Of a stretch of DNA of 64,000 bases, positions 27,086 to 34,910 are shown piece after piece. The notes below the pieces were generated by a model that saw only the letters and a list, made by a program, of their open reading frames with translations, was not told the origin of the DNA and did not search any database. Positions within the stretch are counted from its first letter, which is position 1, and every line of letters starts with the position of its first letter. The translations under genes were made by a program, and so were the position numbers. Origin of the DNA: Lewinellaceae bacterium (GTDB lineage Bacteria > Bacteroidota > Bacteroidia > Chitinophagales > Saprospiraceae); assembly GCA_016710765.1 (NCBI GenBank), contig JADJUJ010000007.1, positions 186,001 through 250,000 of the forward strand, written 5' to 3'.

Positions 27086-27160
27086 TTGTGTTGGCCCAAA
27101 CTGGAGTCCGATCAATAACTTAGTGCTTACAGTATTTGTAGTTAAACATTTCGTTTTTTC

Positions 27161-27247
27161 GTTTTGCTTCGCAAAAAAGTTGTCCCGCGGATACTCGCAG
27201 ATGCCCGCAGATGTTTTGCTTCGCAAAAATCTGCTGTAGCGCGGGGG
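27161..27247. repeat. Inverted short-repeat structure between convergent genes
   Basis: GTTTTGCTTCGCAAAAA occurs twice (27161-27177 and 27213-27229), each copy itself palindromic. Between them are tandem CGCAGATGCC units, and CCCGCGGATACTCGCAGAT near 27184 is roughly inverted as ATCTGCTGTAGCGCGGG ending near 27245. The rest of the 300-bp gap (27086-27385) holds no gene. Confidence 0.65.
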
Positions 27248-27385
27248 CTGGTTTTCCGAATTTATGTTAGAATAACGTTTCATCATGCAGAAAGAAATGG
27301 TGCGCCCAAATATAACGCAATTAGCCAGGCCTAGAATCAAAATTCAGGGCCTGGCTAACTCCATTTTTCTTTATTGGTGGTAGTG

Positions 27386-28474
27386 CTATTCCTGCCAATC
27401 CGCCACAAAAACATTGGTGTCCCTGCTGCCGCCATTGTCGCGGTTGGAACTGAAAACCAGTTTTTTACCATCTGGCGAGAACATGGCAAAGGCGTTGAAA
27501 ATGCTTTGGGTGGTGATTTGCTCCAGGCCCGTACCATCTTCGTTGATCATGTAAAGTTGAAAATCGTAACCCCTGCTGGAATGGTGGTTGCTGGCAAAGA
27601 TGATTTTTTTGCCGGAGGGGTGGAAGTAGGGCGCCCAGTTGGCCTTGCCCAAATGGGTTACCTGATGAAGGTTGGAGCCATCTACATTACAGGTATAGAT
27701 TTCCATTTCGGTGGGTGCTACCAGGCCTTCAGCCAGCAGTTCCTTGTATTCTTTCACGTCTTCATCCGATGTAGGCCGGCTGGCGCGAAATACCAGTTTT
27801 GTACCATCGGGGGAAAAGAACGCACCACCATCGTAGCCAAGTCCGAAGGTTACCTGGCGCTGGTTGGAGCCGTCAATGTTCATGGTCCAGAGTTCCAGGT
27901 CACCGGTACGGTCGGAGGTGAATACAATTTTATCTCCCTTGGGGCTCACCACGGCTTCGGCATCGTAGCCAGGTGAATTGGTGAGTTGGCGCACAATCTT
28001 ACCTTTTTTATTGGCCACATAGATGTCGTAGGAATCGTACACCGACCAGAGGTACTTCCCGCCCTGGCGCAGGTCGGGGGTAGGCGGGCAGTGGTCGCCA
28101 CCGGCATGAGTACTGGCGTAGAGGATTTCTTTGCCATTGGGCATAAAATAGGCACAGGTAGTACGGCCCTTACCGGTACTGACCATGGCGGGGTGGTAAC
28201 CTTTGGTTTTGGCTGCTTTTTTAACGGGCAAGGCAAAAATCTGGTCGCACTCGAGCCCCCAGGCTTTGTTGTTGCTCTGGAAGGAGAGCCATTTGCCGTC
28301 GAAACTCCAGTAGGCTTCGGCGTTATCGCCGCCAAAGGTGATTTGGCGGATGTTTTTGAGGTGGGTTTCGGGTGCAGCTGGTTGTTCGGCGGCGGTGCCA
28401 TGTTGCGCCAATGCGGAGAGGGGTAAGATGGCGAAGGCGCAAGCCAGCACTTTCAAATGGGTAGTTGCAGACAT
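27386..28474 (-). CDS. TolB-like PD40 beta-propeller protein, secreted
   Basis: 362 residues from the ATG at 28474 (MSATTHLKVLACAFAILPLS, signal peptide to ALAQ); a TTG 7 codons upstream is unlikely. The body is a six- or seven-bladed propeller of PD40 units, each with the pattern S.DGK.I.F.S: AEAYWSFDGKWLSFQSN, AEAVVSPKGDKIVFTSD, GGAFFSPDGTKLVFRAS, APYFHPSGKKIIFASNH and FAMFSPDGKKLVFSSNRD. This is the TolB C-terminal-like fold. A periplasmic or surface location is likely; the partner is unknown. No T9SS domain is present. Gene calls and neighbours do not suggest a specific pathway. Confidence 0.85.
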   Translation of the reverse strand: MSATTHLKVLACAFAILPLSALAQHGTAAEQPAAPETHLKNIRQITFGGDNAEAYWSFDGKWLSFQSNNKAWGLECDQIFALPVKKAAKTKGYHPAMVSTGKGRTTCAYFMPNGKEILYASTHAGGDHCPPTPDLRQGGKYLWSVYDSYDIYVANKKGKIVRQLTNSPGYDAEAVVSPKGDKIVFTSDRTGDLELWTMNIDGSNQRQVTFGLGYDGGAFFSPDGTKLVFRASRPTSDEDVKEYKELLAEGLVAPTEMEIYTCNVDGSNLHQVTHLGKANWAPYFHPSGKKIIFASNHHSSRGYDFQLYMINEDGTGLEQITTQSIFNAFAMFSPDGKKLVFSSNRDNGGSRDTNVFVADWQE

Positions 28475-28559
28475 AGTTGTTTTATTTGGCCGCAAGAATA
28501 GGGCAAATATGCGGTATTCCGGTCAGGATTTGGTCAAATTGCGCGATTGTCAAATACAC

Positions 28560-28592
28560 AAGCGTCATTCCGGCAAAACCGAAATGACGCTT
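28560..28592 (-). terminator. Hairpin after the DUF4295 gene, probable terminator
   Basis: AAGCGTCATTCCGG (28560-28573) pairs with CCGAAATGACGCTT (28579-28592) with one mismatch and a 5-base loop. It lies 32 bp after the DUF4295 stop on the minus strand. Only a weak U-rich stretch follows. Confidence 0.6.
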
Positions 28593-28623
28593 GAAGGTGT
28601 ATGGCGTTGTACAGACTGCAGAA

Positions 28624-28803
28624 TTACTTCACATCGGAGAAGAAATCCTTCACGCTGTCTTTGTGTACAATCATTTGCTTGTAGGTATACCTGCCCGTAA
28701 CCGGGTCTTTCACGGCCTTCACCACTTTTACGTGGTCCTTACCGGAACCGGCGTTGGCGGCACGCTGTGCAACACGAGCGTTTTTTGATACTTTCTTGGC
28801 CAT
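28624..28803 (-). CDS. DUF4295 small basic protein, ribosome-cluster associated
   Basis: 59 residues, too short for many gene callers: MAKKVSKNARVAQRAANAGS then GKDHVKVVKAVKDP ... YKQMIVHKDSVKDFFSDVK. Strongly basic, no signal or membrane segment. DUF4295 proteins are found in Bacteroidota beside rpmB and rpmG and are thought to be ribosome-associated. The gene follows rpmG by 101 bp in the same direction. In many Bacteroidota ftsY comes next. Here it does not; a TolB-like gene follows after a hairpin. Gene identity is secure, function unproven. Confidence 0.92.
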   Translation of the reverse strand: MAKKVSKNARVAQRAANAGSGKDHVKVVKAVKDPVTGRYTYKQMIVHKDSVKDFFSDVK

Positions 28804-28904
28804 GACGCTTTTATTGTAGAGTTAAAAAAATTATGTGAGTATTCATTTACGGTACTGATTCCGGCAATCGGGAAAGCATACGCAAACGAACCAACCCGGG
28901 CTGC

Positions 28905-29093
28905 TTACTTGATTTCGCGGTGCGGGGTGTATTTGCGGAGAATCGGGTTGTATTTCTTCAACTCCAGACGCTCAGGCGTGTTTTTACGGTTCTTCTCCGT
29001 CACGTAACGGGAAGTTCCGGGCATACCGCTGTTTTTGTGCTCGGTGCACTCCAGAATAATCTGATTGCGATTACCTTTTGATTTCTTTGCCAT
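28905..29093 (-). CDS. rpmG: 50S ribosomal protein L33
   Basis: 62 residues: [20 protein letters not shown] ... [33 protein letters not shown]. The order of basic segments and the C-terminal KKYNP..RK..HRE match L33. It lacks the CxxC zinc ribbon pairs of the C+ type; only one Cys is present in LECTEHK, so this is the zinc-independent form. It lies 38 bp after rpmB in one cluster. Confidence 0.97.
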   Translation of the reverse strand: MAKKSKGNRNQIILECTEHKNSGMPGTSRYVTEKNRKNTPERLELKKYNPILRKYTPHREIK

Positions 29094-29131
29094 AATATAT
29101 GCTCAATGAGAATTTTACAATGGATGAACGC

Positions 29132-29392
29132 TTACAACGCAGCGGCGTCGGAGTAGAACACAATGTCTCCTGCCTTCTCCAGTTTTTTGATGTAGGCGTA
29201 AATGCCCAATTTGTTGATCGTGCGCAGAGCCGCGGAGCTAACTTTCAGCGTGATCCACTCCTCTGTTTCAGGGATGAAAAAACGCTTCTTGTGCAGGTTC
29301 GGATAGAACCGGCGCTTCGTTTTGCGGTTGGAGTGCGAAACGTGGTTGCCTGTAATCGGCCTTTTACCCGTCAAATCACATACTTTCGCCAT
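29132..29392 (-). CDS. rpmB: 50S ribosomal protein L28
   Basis: 86 residues beginning MAKVCDLTGKRPITGNHVSH SNRKTKRRFYPNLHKKRFFI, the diagnostic L28 N terminus, and with KVSSAALRTINKLGIYAYIK near the C terminus. First gene of rpmB-rpmG-DUF4295 on the minus strand. A hairpin with a U-tract lies 29 bp upstream of the start and could be either the tRNA terminator or a leader element. Confidence 0.97.
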   Translation of the reverse strand: MAKVCDLTGKRPITGNHVSHSNRKTKRRFYPNLHKKRFFIPETEEWITLKVSSAALRTINKLGIYAYIKKLEKAGDIVFYSDAAAL

Positions 29393-29420
29393 GACATTAA
29401 TTTTTCCTCTTTGTTAAAAT

Positions 29421-29460
29421 GAAAAATGTGGATGCCCTGTTTAGCACTTGAAATCCACAT
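29421..29460 (-). terminator. Terminator between tRNA-Arg and rpmB
   Basis: On the minus strand ATGTGGAT (29453-29460) pairs perfectly with ATCCACAT (29426-29433), followed by TTTTC. It stops tRNA transcription or acts as an rpmB leader hairpin. Confidence 0.65.
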
Positions 29461-29473
29461 CCTTCTGTTGCGT

Positions 29474-29549
29474 TGGTGACTCCGAGAGGACTCGAACCTC
29501 TAACCTTCTGATCCGTAGTCAGATGCTCTATCCATTAAGCTACGGAGCC
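29474..29549 (-). tRNA. tRNA-Arg (anticodon ACG)
   Basis: 76 nt including an encoded CCA. The acceptor stem GGCTCCG pairs with CGGAGTC (one G-U), discriminator A. The D arm contains AGCTTAATGGATAGAGC. The anticodon stem TCTGA/TCAGA encloses loop CTACGGA, giving anticodon ACG. The T arm contains AGAGGTTCGAGTCCTCT. The wobble A should be edited to inosine, which requires TadA. It has its own promoter at 29571-29602. Confidence 0.97.
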
Positions 29550-29570
29550 GTACCCTTTTATTTTGGGCTG

Positions 29571-29602
29571 CAAAGATAATACGGAACTGATATAATTTCC
29601 AA
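29571..29602 (-). promoter_or_regulatory. Promoter of tRNA-Arg
   Basis: On the minus strand: TTG (29600-29602), a 21-bp spacer, and TATCTTTG (29571-29578), an exact TAnnTTTG match. Transcription would begin about 15 bp before the tRNA. Confidence 0.7.
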
Positions 29603-29610
29603 GCTGGATT

Positions 29611-31236
29611 TTAAATTTTCAAAAATTTCTTGGTTCGGACCAATTTATAGCGGCTTATTACCACAGAATACATGCCTGGAGGGTAGGAATTGATGTTGAA
29701 TTCATACCGTGGTGTTGCAAAAGGGTCAGGCGAAATGGTGGTTTCGTACATCAACTGGCCCAGCATGTTGAACACGCGCAGTTCATAATCGTCGTATGTT
29801 GGTGTTTGGTAGTATACCGCTACCTGGTTGCGGGCAGGGTTGGGGCCCAGCCAGAGAATTTCCATCGGGCCACGCACGCCGCCGCAAAAATCCTGCACTG
29901 CTTGTACGGCAGCGCCAAGATCGAGGCGGCCATCGGTGCTGGCTTTGCCGTTCAGGGAAGCGTTTGGGGCAACATTTTCAAAGAGTACATTTCTTACCCT
30001 TCGGGCTGCTGCGGCGGGATCGGTTAAGGCATCGTTTACAAAATTGGGGCAATTGAGGCTGTACAACAACGCGACCGACCCGGAAACGTGTGGTGCAGAA
30101 AAAGAAGTGCCGCTGTTGGTGCCATAATTGGGCAAGCCATTAACGTCGACGCCGGTGCTGTAAACGTTCTGGCCTGGCGCACCCAAATCAATGCTCTGGG
30201 TCCCATAACCTGCGCCCGACACCTTATTGTCGAAGTTGTCGACATTGGTTACGGTGATCAGGTATTCGCTGGGGCAGGAAGTGGGCATGTCACCGACCAC
30301 GTCGATGTCGGAATTGCCGGAATTGGCAGTCGCCCCCACACTGAGTACACCCACTTTACCCAGGGAGTCGTATACGGCGCACCACAGCGGGTGGTCCTGC
30401 GCTTTGGCAAAATCGATGCCAAAGGATGCATTGCTCACCACTACAAACTGTCCTTTTGCGCCATTGGTTTGGTTGTACAATTTGCGCATGGCCGCCACAT
30501 AGCGGTAGCCTGCAATAATTTCGTTCTCGTATTCCGTATTGGAAATGTTGAGCAAACGGATGTTCCAGTTGACGCCACTTACGCCCTTGGCGTTGTTGCC
30601 GCTGGCGCCAATGATGCCATTGACCATGGTGCCGTGGGTGCCACCATTGCCATTGCCATCTCCACCATTGCGGGCATCCCAACCGGCATAATCGTCGACG
30701 TAGCCGTTGTTGTCATCGTCGATAAAATTGTTTGGAATTTCAGCCCAGTTGAATTGGTGTTGATCTTTCAGATCGGGGTGCGCCATTTCTGCTCCTTTTT
30801 CCAGTACGGCTACCACGATGGTATCGCCTTGCAGGGTAAAGCCACCGGTAGAGACATCCCAGGCTGCGGGAGCATTGATCATTGCCATGTCGCTCTGCCG
30901 CCACCATTCCGGGTCGTTAGGCTCGGTGTAGCGTTCCAGACTACGGAAATTGAGCTGTACGGCGCGGATGCTTTGGATCCGCCGGGCGGTCTCGAGCGCC
31001 TGTTGCGCCGTTACGCTGGTTTCATCAAAATGAAGCCGGTACATCCGCCAGTCTTCTGCGGGCGCATCCATATAGGAGAAGTCGGCAGCCGGAAGTTGTT
31101 GCCGTAGTTGGCTGATAACAGTATTAATGACAGCATCTCCACTGAGTTGCAGGAGGAGTTCGCCGCTGCGGCGTTCCTGGGCCTGCAAACCGGAAAGCAG
31201 GGAGAAACAAAAGAGGGCAGTGAATATTCTGGGCAT
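29611..31236 (-). CDS. S8 (subtilisin-like) serine peptidase with T9SS type A sorting domain; Glu at the catalytic Asp position
   Basis: 541 residues from the ATG at 31236 (MPRIFTALFCFSLLSGLQAQ, signal peptide). The frame is open further upstream but that part is not conserved-looking. Residues ~25-115 resemble an inhibitor-type propeptide. The catalytic domain has the His motif GGTHGTMVNGIIGASG and the Ser motif GTSFSAPHVSGSVAL, plus the oxyanion region SNASFGIDFA. Where subtilases have D-S/T-G, this protein reads VVAVLEKGAEMAHPDL, so the acid is Glu. The last ~80 residues are a type A sorting domain (LGPNPARNQVAVYYQT ... PPGMYSVVISRYKLVRTKKF). It is probably exported by T9SS. Whether the Glu supports catalysis is uncertain. 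Confidence 0.9.
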   Translation of the reverse strand: MPRIFTALFCFSLLSGLQAQERRSGELLLQLSGDAVINTVISQLRQQLPAADFSYMDAPAEDWRMYRLHFDETSVTAQQALETARRIQSIRAVQLNFRSLERYTEPNDPEWWRQSDMAMINAPAAWDVSTGGFTLQGDTIVVAVLEKGAEMAHPDLKDQHQFNWAEIPNNFIDDDNNGYVDDYAGWDARNGGDGNGNGGTHGTMVNGIIGASGNNAKGVSGVNWNIRLLNISNTEYENEIIAGYRYVAAMRKLYNQTNGAKGQFVVVSNASFGIDFAKAQDHPLWCAVYDSLGKVGVLSVGATANSGNSDIDVVGDMPTSCPSEYLITVTNVDNFDNKVSGAGYGTQSIDLGAPGQNVYSTGVDVNGLPNYGTNSGTSFSAPHVSGSVALLYSLNCPNFVNDALTDPAAAARRVRNVLFENVAPNASLNGKASTDGRLDLGAAVQAVQDFCGGVRGPMEILWLGPNPARNQVAVYYQTPTYDDYELRVFNMLGQLMYETTISPDPFATPRYEFNINSYPPGMYSVVISRYKLVRTKKFLKI

Positions 31237-31339
31237 GTTTGCGGTGTATTTTTTACGAAGGAGTTCAAAGTAAAGATAAAAGCGTTGAAAATGTTTGGGA
31301 AACCAGTGGTGAAATTTGCCAATGCATAGCGGAATGCCA

Positions 31340-32127
31340 TTATTGCGCCTGCAGTGTTTCAAAATAGGCGGGAGCAAACTGCAAACGAGAGCCGTACCAG
31401 GAGAATAGTTCACCGTCGACCACCTGCACCGGAACGCCGGGGCAAATTTTCTGAAATTCCCGGATATGTTTTGCAGCGAAAGGGTAGGGCTCCGACGACA
31501 GGAAAATGCGGTCGGGCTGTGCTGCTGCCAGCGCTTCAGGTCGGATTTCAGGATAACGCTGCAAGCCGGCGAAAGCGTTGGAAAAGCCAGCCGCCTGCAA
31601 CATCGCATCCACGAAAGTACCGGAAGCGGCTACCATAAGGGGCTTGCGCCAAATGAAGTAGGCAACTTTTAGCGCAGGCTGAGGCCTGGTGTTGGCCTGA
31701 AGTTGCTCAAACCCGACAGTTATTTTTGTGATAAGGTTGTAGCGGCATCCTGCCGGTCGCACAAAGCGCCAATGCGCTTGATCATGTCGACGGCATGTTC
31801 GAGCTGCAGTACATCGCTCATCCAAACCGGAAAATGCGCTGCCAACGCCTCAATTTGTTCCCGCTCGTTTTCCTCCTTGTTGCCGATGATCAGATCGGGT
31901 TGTAAGGCCGCAATTTTATCCCAATGAATGGTTTTCGTGCCGCCTATTTTGGCTTTTTCCTGGTACCAGCGTTGGGGGTGTACGCAGAATTTGGTGATGC
32001 CAACGACCGCCGCTTCCAGTCCCAGGTCGGCCAGCAGCTCGGTTTGGGAGGGCACCAGGGAAATGATGCGTTGGGGTGGAAACTGGGGAAGATGGACGGT
32101 TCTTCCCATTTGGTCGGTGAAATTCAT
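31340..32127 (-). CDS. BtuF-like helical-backbone substrate-binding protein, one frameshift
   Basis: About 262 residues after bridging. The N-terminal half reads VHLPQFPPQRIISLVPSQTE LLADLGLEAAVVGITKFCVH, the opening lobe of BtuF/FepB-type periplasmic binding proteins. The C-terminal half has KVAYFIWRKPLMVAASGTFV and PDRIFLSSEPYPFAAKHIRE. These bind cobalamin or iron-siderophore for an ABC importer. No signal peptide or lipobox is visible at the ATG used, unlike exported members, so it may be a cytoplasmic cobalamin-binding homologue or its start may be mis-set. One base is missing near 31732 (TTATC should probably be TTAATC), which joins the two frames. It lies 37 bp after rlmB on the same strand. 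Confidence 0.75.
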
Positions 32128-32164
32128 GGATGTGCGGTTTTGGGCTGAAAAGTTTATTCAAAGC

Positions 32165-32899
32165 CTACACGGTTCTTTGCCGCATGGCTTCGTACAAGAC
32201 GATTCCAGTGGCTACACTGACGTTCAGGGAGTCGAAATCGGTTGCCTGGGGGATCATGGTAACGGCGTCCGACATTTTAATGAGTTTGGGGTGTAGCCCT
32301 TCGCCTTCCGAGCCCAGGAGCAGGGCGGTTGGTACTTTAAAATCGATGGCGTGCAGGGGAAGCGCGCGGTCGGACAAGGCGGTGGCGACCACCTGGATGC
32401 CGGCCATTTGCAGCCATTCCACAGTAGAAAACATGCTGCGCACCCTGCACAATTTGATGCGGGAAAGCGCACCGGCCGAGGCCTTCATGGCCTCCTCGTT
32501 GGCAGGGGCAGCACCCGATTGGGGAACAATGACCGCCTGGGCGCCCAGACATTCTGCAGAGCGGCAGATGGCGCCAAAATTGCGCACATCCGTCACACCA
32601 CCCAGCAGCACCAGTAAGGGCAGCTGCCCTTGCTCGAAAATAAATGGCACCACATCCTCTATGTTGAGGTATTGGATAATCGACAGGTAAGCCACCACGC
32701 CCTGGTGGTTGCCGCGCACCATTTTATTGAGTTTTTCTTTCGGGACAACCTGCAGGGGAATACCGTTTTCTTTGGTGAGGTGGCGGATTTCTTTTTCCAG
32801 TTCGCCCCGCAACCCTTGCTGGAAAAACACTTTTTCCACCGGCCTTCCGGCTTCGATGGCCTCAACAATGGGATGGTGGCCGTATATCAGGTTGGACAT
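32165..32899 (-). CDS. rlmB: 23S rRNA (guanosine-2'-O)-methyltransferase RlmB, TrmH family
   Basis: 244 residues. It methylates the ribose of G2251 (E. coli numbering) of 23S rRNA using SAM. The N-terminal substrate-binding domain starts LIYGHHPIVEAIEAGRPVEK. The C-terminal SPOUT knot has the three TrmH motifs: LLGGVTDVRNFGAICRSAEC, ALLLGSEGEGL and DSLNVSVATGIVLYEA. The length is typical. TrmH homologues acting on tRNA also share these motifs, but the N-terminal domain favours RlmB. A TACCTTTG box (32961-32968, minus strand) upstream could be its -7 element. Confidence 0.93.
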   Translation of the reverse strand: MSNLIYGHHPIVEAIEAGRPVEKVFFQQGLRGELEKEIRHLTKENGIPLQVVPKEKLNKMVRGNHQGVVAYLSIIQYLNIEDVVPFIFEQGQLPLLVLLGGVTDVRNFGAICRSAECLGAQAVIVPQSGAAPANEEAMKASAGALSRIKLCRVRSMFSTVEWLQMAGIQVVATALSDRALPLHAIDFKVPTALLLGSEGEGLHPKLIKMSDAVTMIPQATDFDSLNVSVATGIVLYEAMRQRTV

Positions 32900-33003
32900 G
32901 TTATCGGGTGTTGGCTATAAGTCGTTGGTTGACTGCTTGGGGTATAAGTTGGACCGGCTGCAAAGGTACAGAGATTCATCGGTAAAAAAATTTCAGCGCC
33001 CGC

Positions 33004-33033
33004 TTGCAGCAGCAGGATTTTGGATTAACTTTG
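33004..33033 (+). promoter_or_regulatory. Promoter of the membrane protein / HTH pair
   Basis: TTG at 33004-33006, a 19-bp spacer, and TAACTTTG at 33026-33033 (exact TAnnTTTG). Predicted start near 33040, leader about 25 nt. Confidence 0.7.
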
Positions 33034-33064
33034 CAATTCAAAGTGCTTTTGAAAAATAATTATT

Positions 33065-33706
33065 ATGAACAATACCCGACAACAACTGGAACATCTGGCA
33101 GAAATTCGCGCCTTGATGGAGCGCAGCAGCCGTTTTTTGAGCCTCAGTGGTCTTACCGGCGTGTGGGCGGGCATCTGCGCTCTAGCCGGTGCTGCTGCCG
33201 TTTATTATTACCTGGGTGTATGGCCATTTTCCGGTGATGAAACGTATTACGAGGCGGCAGTGCAGGGTGGAAAATGGGGATTGAATTATGAAACGGCTTT
33301 TATCCTGATTGGACTCATTACCTTGCTGTTCGCGCTGGTGGGTGGCGTGTACTTTACCAGTCGTAAGGCGCGGAAAAAGGGACTGAAAGTTTGGGATCAC
33401 AGTTCCCGGCGGCTGTTGGTTGCACTGGCAATTCCGCTGGTTGCTGGCGGGCTGTTTTGCCTGGCCCTGATGTACCTGGGACTCCCAGGGCTGGTGGCGC
33501 CTGCTACGCTGGTCTTTTATGGATTGGCGCTGGTGCACGGTGGGAAATTCACCCTCGGCGATGTGGAATACCTGGGGATGTTGGAAGTTGTGCTTGGATT
33601 GTGCGCCATGTTTTTTCTCGGGTCTGGACTGGAATTTTGGGTATTCGGTTTTGGTGTTTTGCACATACTTTATGGTATACGGATGTGGTTTAAGTATGAT
33701 CGGTAG
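33065..33706 (+). CDS. Conserved integral membrane protein, unknown function
   Basis: 213 residues. After a soluble 25-residue N terminus (MNNTRQQLEHLAEIRALMER) there are about five to six predicted membrane helices, around residues 27-50, 75-98, 116-136, 140-160 and 170-205. I know of no named family. Genes of this kind in Bacteroidota are typically followed by a small winged-helix regulator, as here (38 bp to the next gene), so the pair probably forms one regulatory unit. It has a good promoter at 33004. Nothing in the sequence shows a substrate. Confidence 0.7.
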   Translation: MNNTRQQLEHLAEIRALMERSSRFLSLSGLTGVWAGICALAGAAAVYYYLGVWPFSGDETYYEAAVQGGKWGLNYETAFILIGLITLLFALVGGVYFTSRKARKKGLKVWDHSSRRLLVALAIPLVAGGLFCLALMYLGLPGLVAPATLVFYGLALVHGGKFTLGDVEYLGMLEVVLGLCAMFFLGSGLEFWVFGFGVLHILYGIRMWFKYDR

Positions 33707-33744
33707 CAGTTATTGCCATTGATCAGGGAACAGACTAAATAATT

Positions 33745-34056
33745 ATGAAGGAAATCATCACACAACTCAATCCTGCTTTTGACAACCGGAACCGCCTGGG
33801 TATCATGTCGGTGCTGGTGGTGAACGACTGGGTGGAGTATGTGACGCTGAAAGAAATTATGGATTTGACCGATGGGAACCTTGCCAGCCACTTGAAGGCG
33901 CTGGAGGGTCATGCGTTTATTACCGTTCGGAAAGAATTTGTGGGCAGAAAGCCAAGAACCACCTATGCCGCTACGGATGCAGGGAAAGCCGCTTTTAAAA
34001 CCCACCTCGATGCCCTGGAAATTTTGCTGAGCAAGTCGCGGGAAGACGAGGATTGA
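33745..34056 (+). CDS. Winged-helix DNA-binding regulator (HTH_34/MarR-ArsR-like)
   Basis: 103 residues, essentially one winged helix: LNPAFDNRNRLGIMSVLVVN, recognition region LTDGNLASHLKALEGHAFIT, and wing VRKEFVGRKPRTTYAATDAG KAAF. This is the PF13601-type 'winged helix DNA-binding domain' found as small stand-alone proteins. No ligand domain is present. It is cotranscribed with the membrane protein before it and probably controls that operon. The gene ends at an inverted repeat shared with the convergent pcm gene. Confidence 0.88.
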   Translation: MKEIITQLNPAFDNRNRLGIMSVLVVNDWVEYVTLKEIMDLTDGNLASHLKALEGHAFITVRKEFVGRKPRTTYAATDAGKAAFKTHLDALEILLSKSREDED

Positions 34057-34077
34057 TCAAACGGGAATAGGATTCTC

Positions 34078-34130
34078 TAATTGGGCATTGGACATTCATA
34101 ATTTAAGAAAATATCCAATTTCCAAATTGG
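34078..34130. repeat. Inverted short-repeat structure between convergent genes
   Basis: The left arm TAATTGGGCATTGGACATT (34079-34097) is built from ATTGG units. The right arm (ATATCCAATTTCCAAATTGG, 34111-34130) is its imperfect complement. The stop of pcm adjoins the right arm. The structure fills the 75-bp gap. Confidence 0.55.
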
Positions 34131-34131
34131 T

Positions 34132-34782
34132 TCAGCGTTTTTTCTCCACGCCCTCCAGGAAGGGCACAAAGCGGAAGGCATCGAAGCATTCTTCTTTGAA
34201 CTCGGTTTCGGACAAGCGGGTGTACCGGTACATGTACTGAATTTCTTCTCCTACCGGAATAATGAGGTAGCCACCGATCTGCAGTTGCATGCGCAGGGCA
34301 TTGGGAACCACTGGAGCGCCGGCCGTAACAATAATCTTATCGTAGGGTGCAAAATCGGCCAGACCCTGGGTGCCATCGCCAAAAAAACAGCGAATTTTGT
34401 TGAATCCAAGGTTGCGGAGCAGTTCTCTTGATTTGATGTACAGCGGCTCTTGTCGCTCGATGGTATACACCCTGGCGCCCATGGCCGCCAGCACAGCAGC
34501 CTGGTAGCCCGAACCGGTGCCGATTTCGAGGATGCGATCCGTGGGTTGAACATCCAGCAGCACCGTTTGGTAGGCTACGGTATAGGGTTGGGAAATGGTT
34601 TGTTCACTGCCGATGGGAAACGCCTTGTCGTCGTAAGCGTGTTCTTCGAAGGCTTTTTCCAGGAAAAGATGCCTGGGGACCATAGCGAGGGCCGACAACA
34701 CCTTTTCATCGGTGATGCCACGGGTTCTGAGCGAATCCACGAGGCGTTTTCGCAATCCTTTGTGTCGGTAGCTGTCTTGCAC
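34132..34782 (-). CDS. pcm: Protein-L-isoaspartate O-methyltransferase
   Basis: 216 residues if translation starts at GTG 34782 (VQDSYRHKGLRKRLVDSLRT), which fits the usual Pcm length and N terminus. The frame extends to a TTG at 34836, giving 18 more residues that do not look conserved. SAM-dependent repair of isoaspartyl residues in damaged proteins. Motifs: EQTISQPYTVAYQTVLLDVQ (pre-motif I), ILEIGTGSGYQAAVLAAMGA (motif I), KIRCFFGDGTQGL and YDKIIVTAGAPVVPNAL. The C terminus ends VPFLEGVEKKR. It stands alone, convergent with the HTH gene. Confidence 0.95.
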   Translation of the reverse strand: MQDSYRHKGLRKRLVDSLRTRGITDEKVLSALAMVPRHLFLEKAFEEHAYDDKAFPIGSEQTISQPYTVAYQTVLLDVQPTDRILEIGTGSGYQAAVLAAMGARVYTIERQEPLYIKSRELLRNLGFNKIRCFFGDGTQGLADFAPYDKIIVTAGAPVVPNALRMQLQIGGYLIIPVGEEIQYMYRYTRLSETEFKEECFDAFRFVPFLEGVEKKR

Positions 34783-34910
34783 GGTATAGGAAAGATAGGA
34801 GGGTGAAGGTACGGTTTTGGAAAAAAGCGGAACCAATTTTCCAAAAAATTGTTTTTATCCTTACATATTTGCACTGTCCAATCACTACATTAAACCTACA
34901 GTAATTTTAT

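Noticed and set aside
31237..31608. N-terminal extension of the S8 peptidase frame
   Set aside because: The extension overlaps the end of the BtuF-like gene and lies before a clean signal peptide at 31236.
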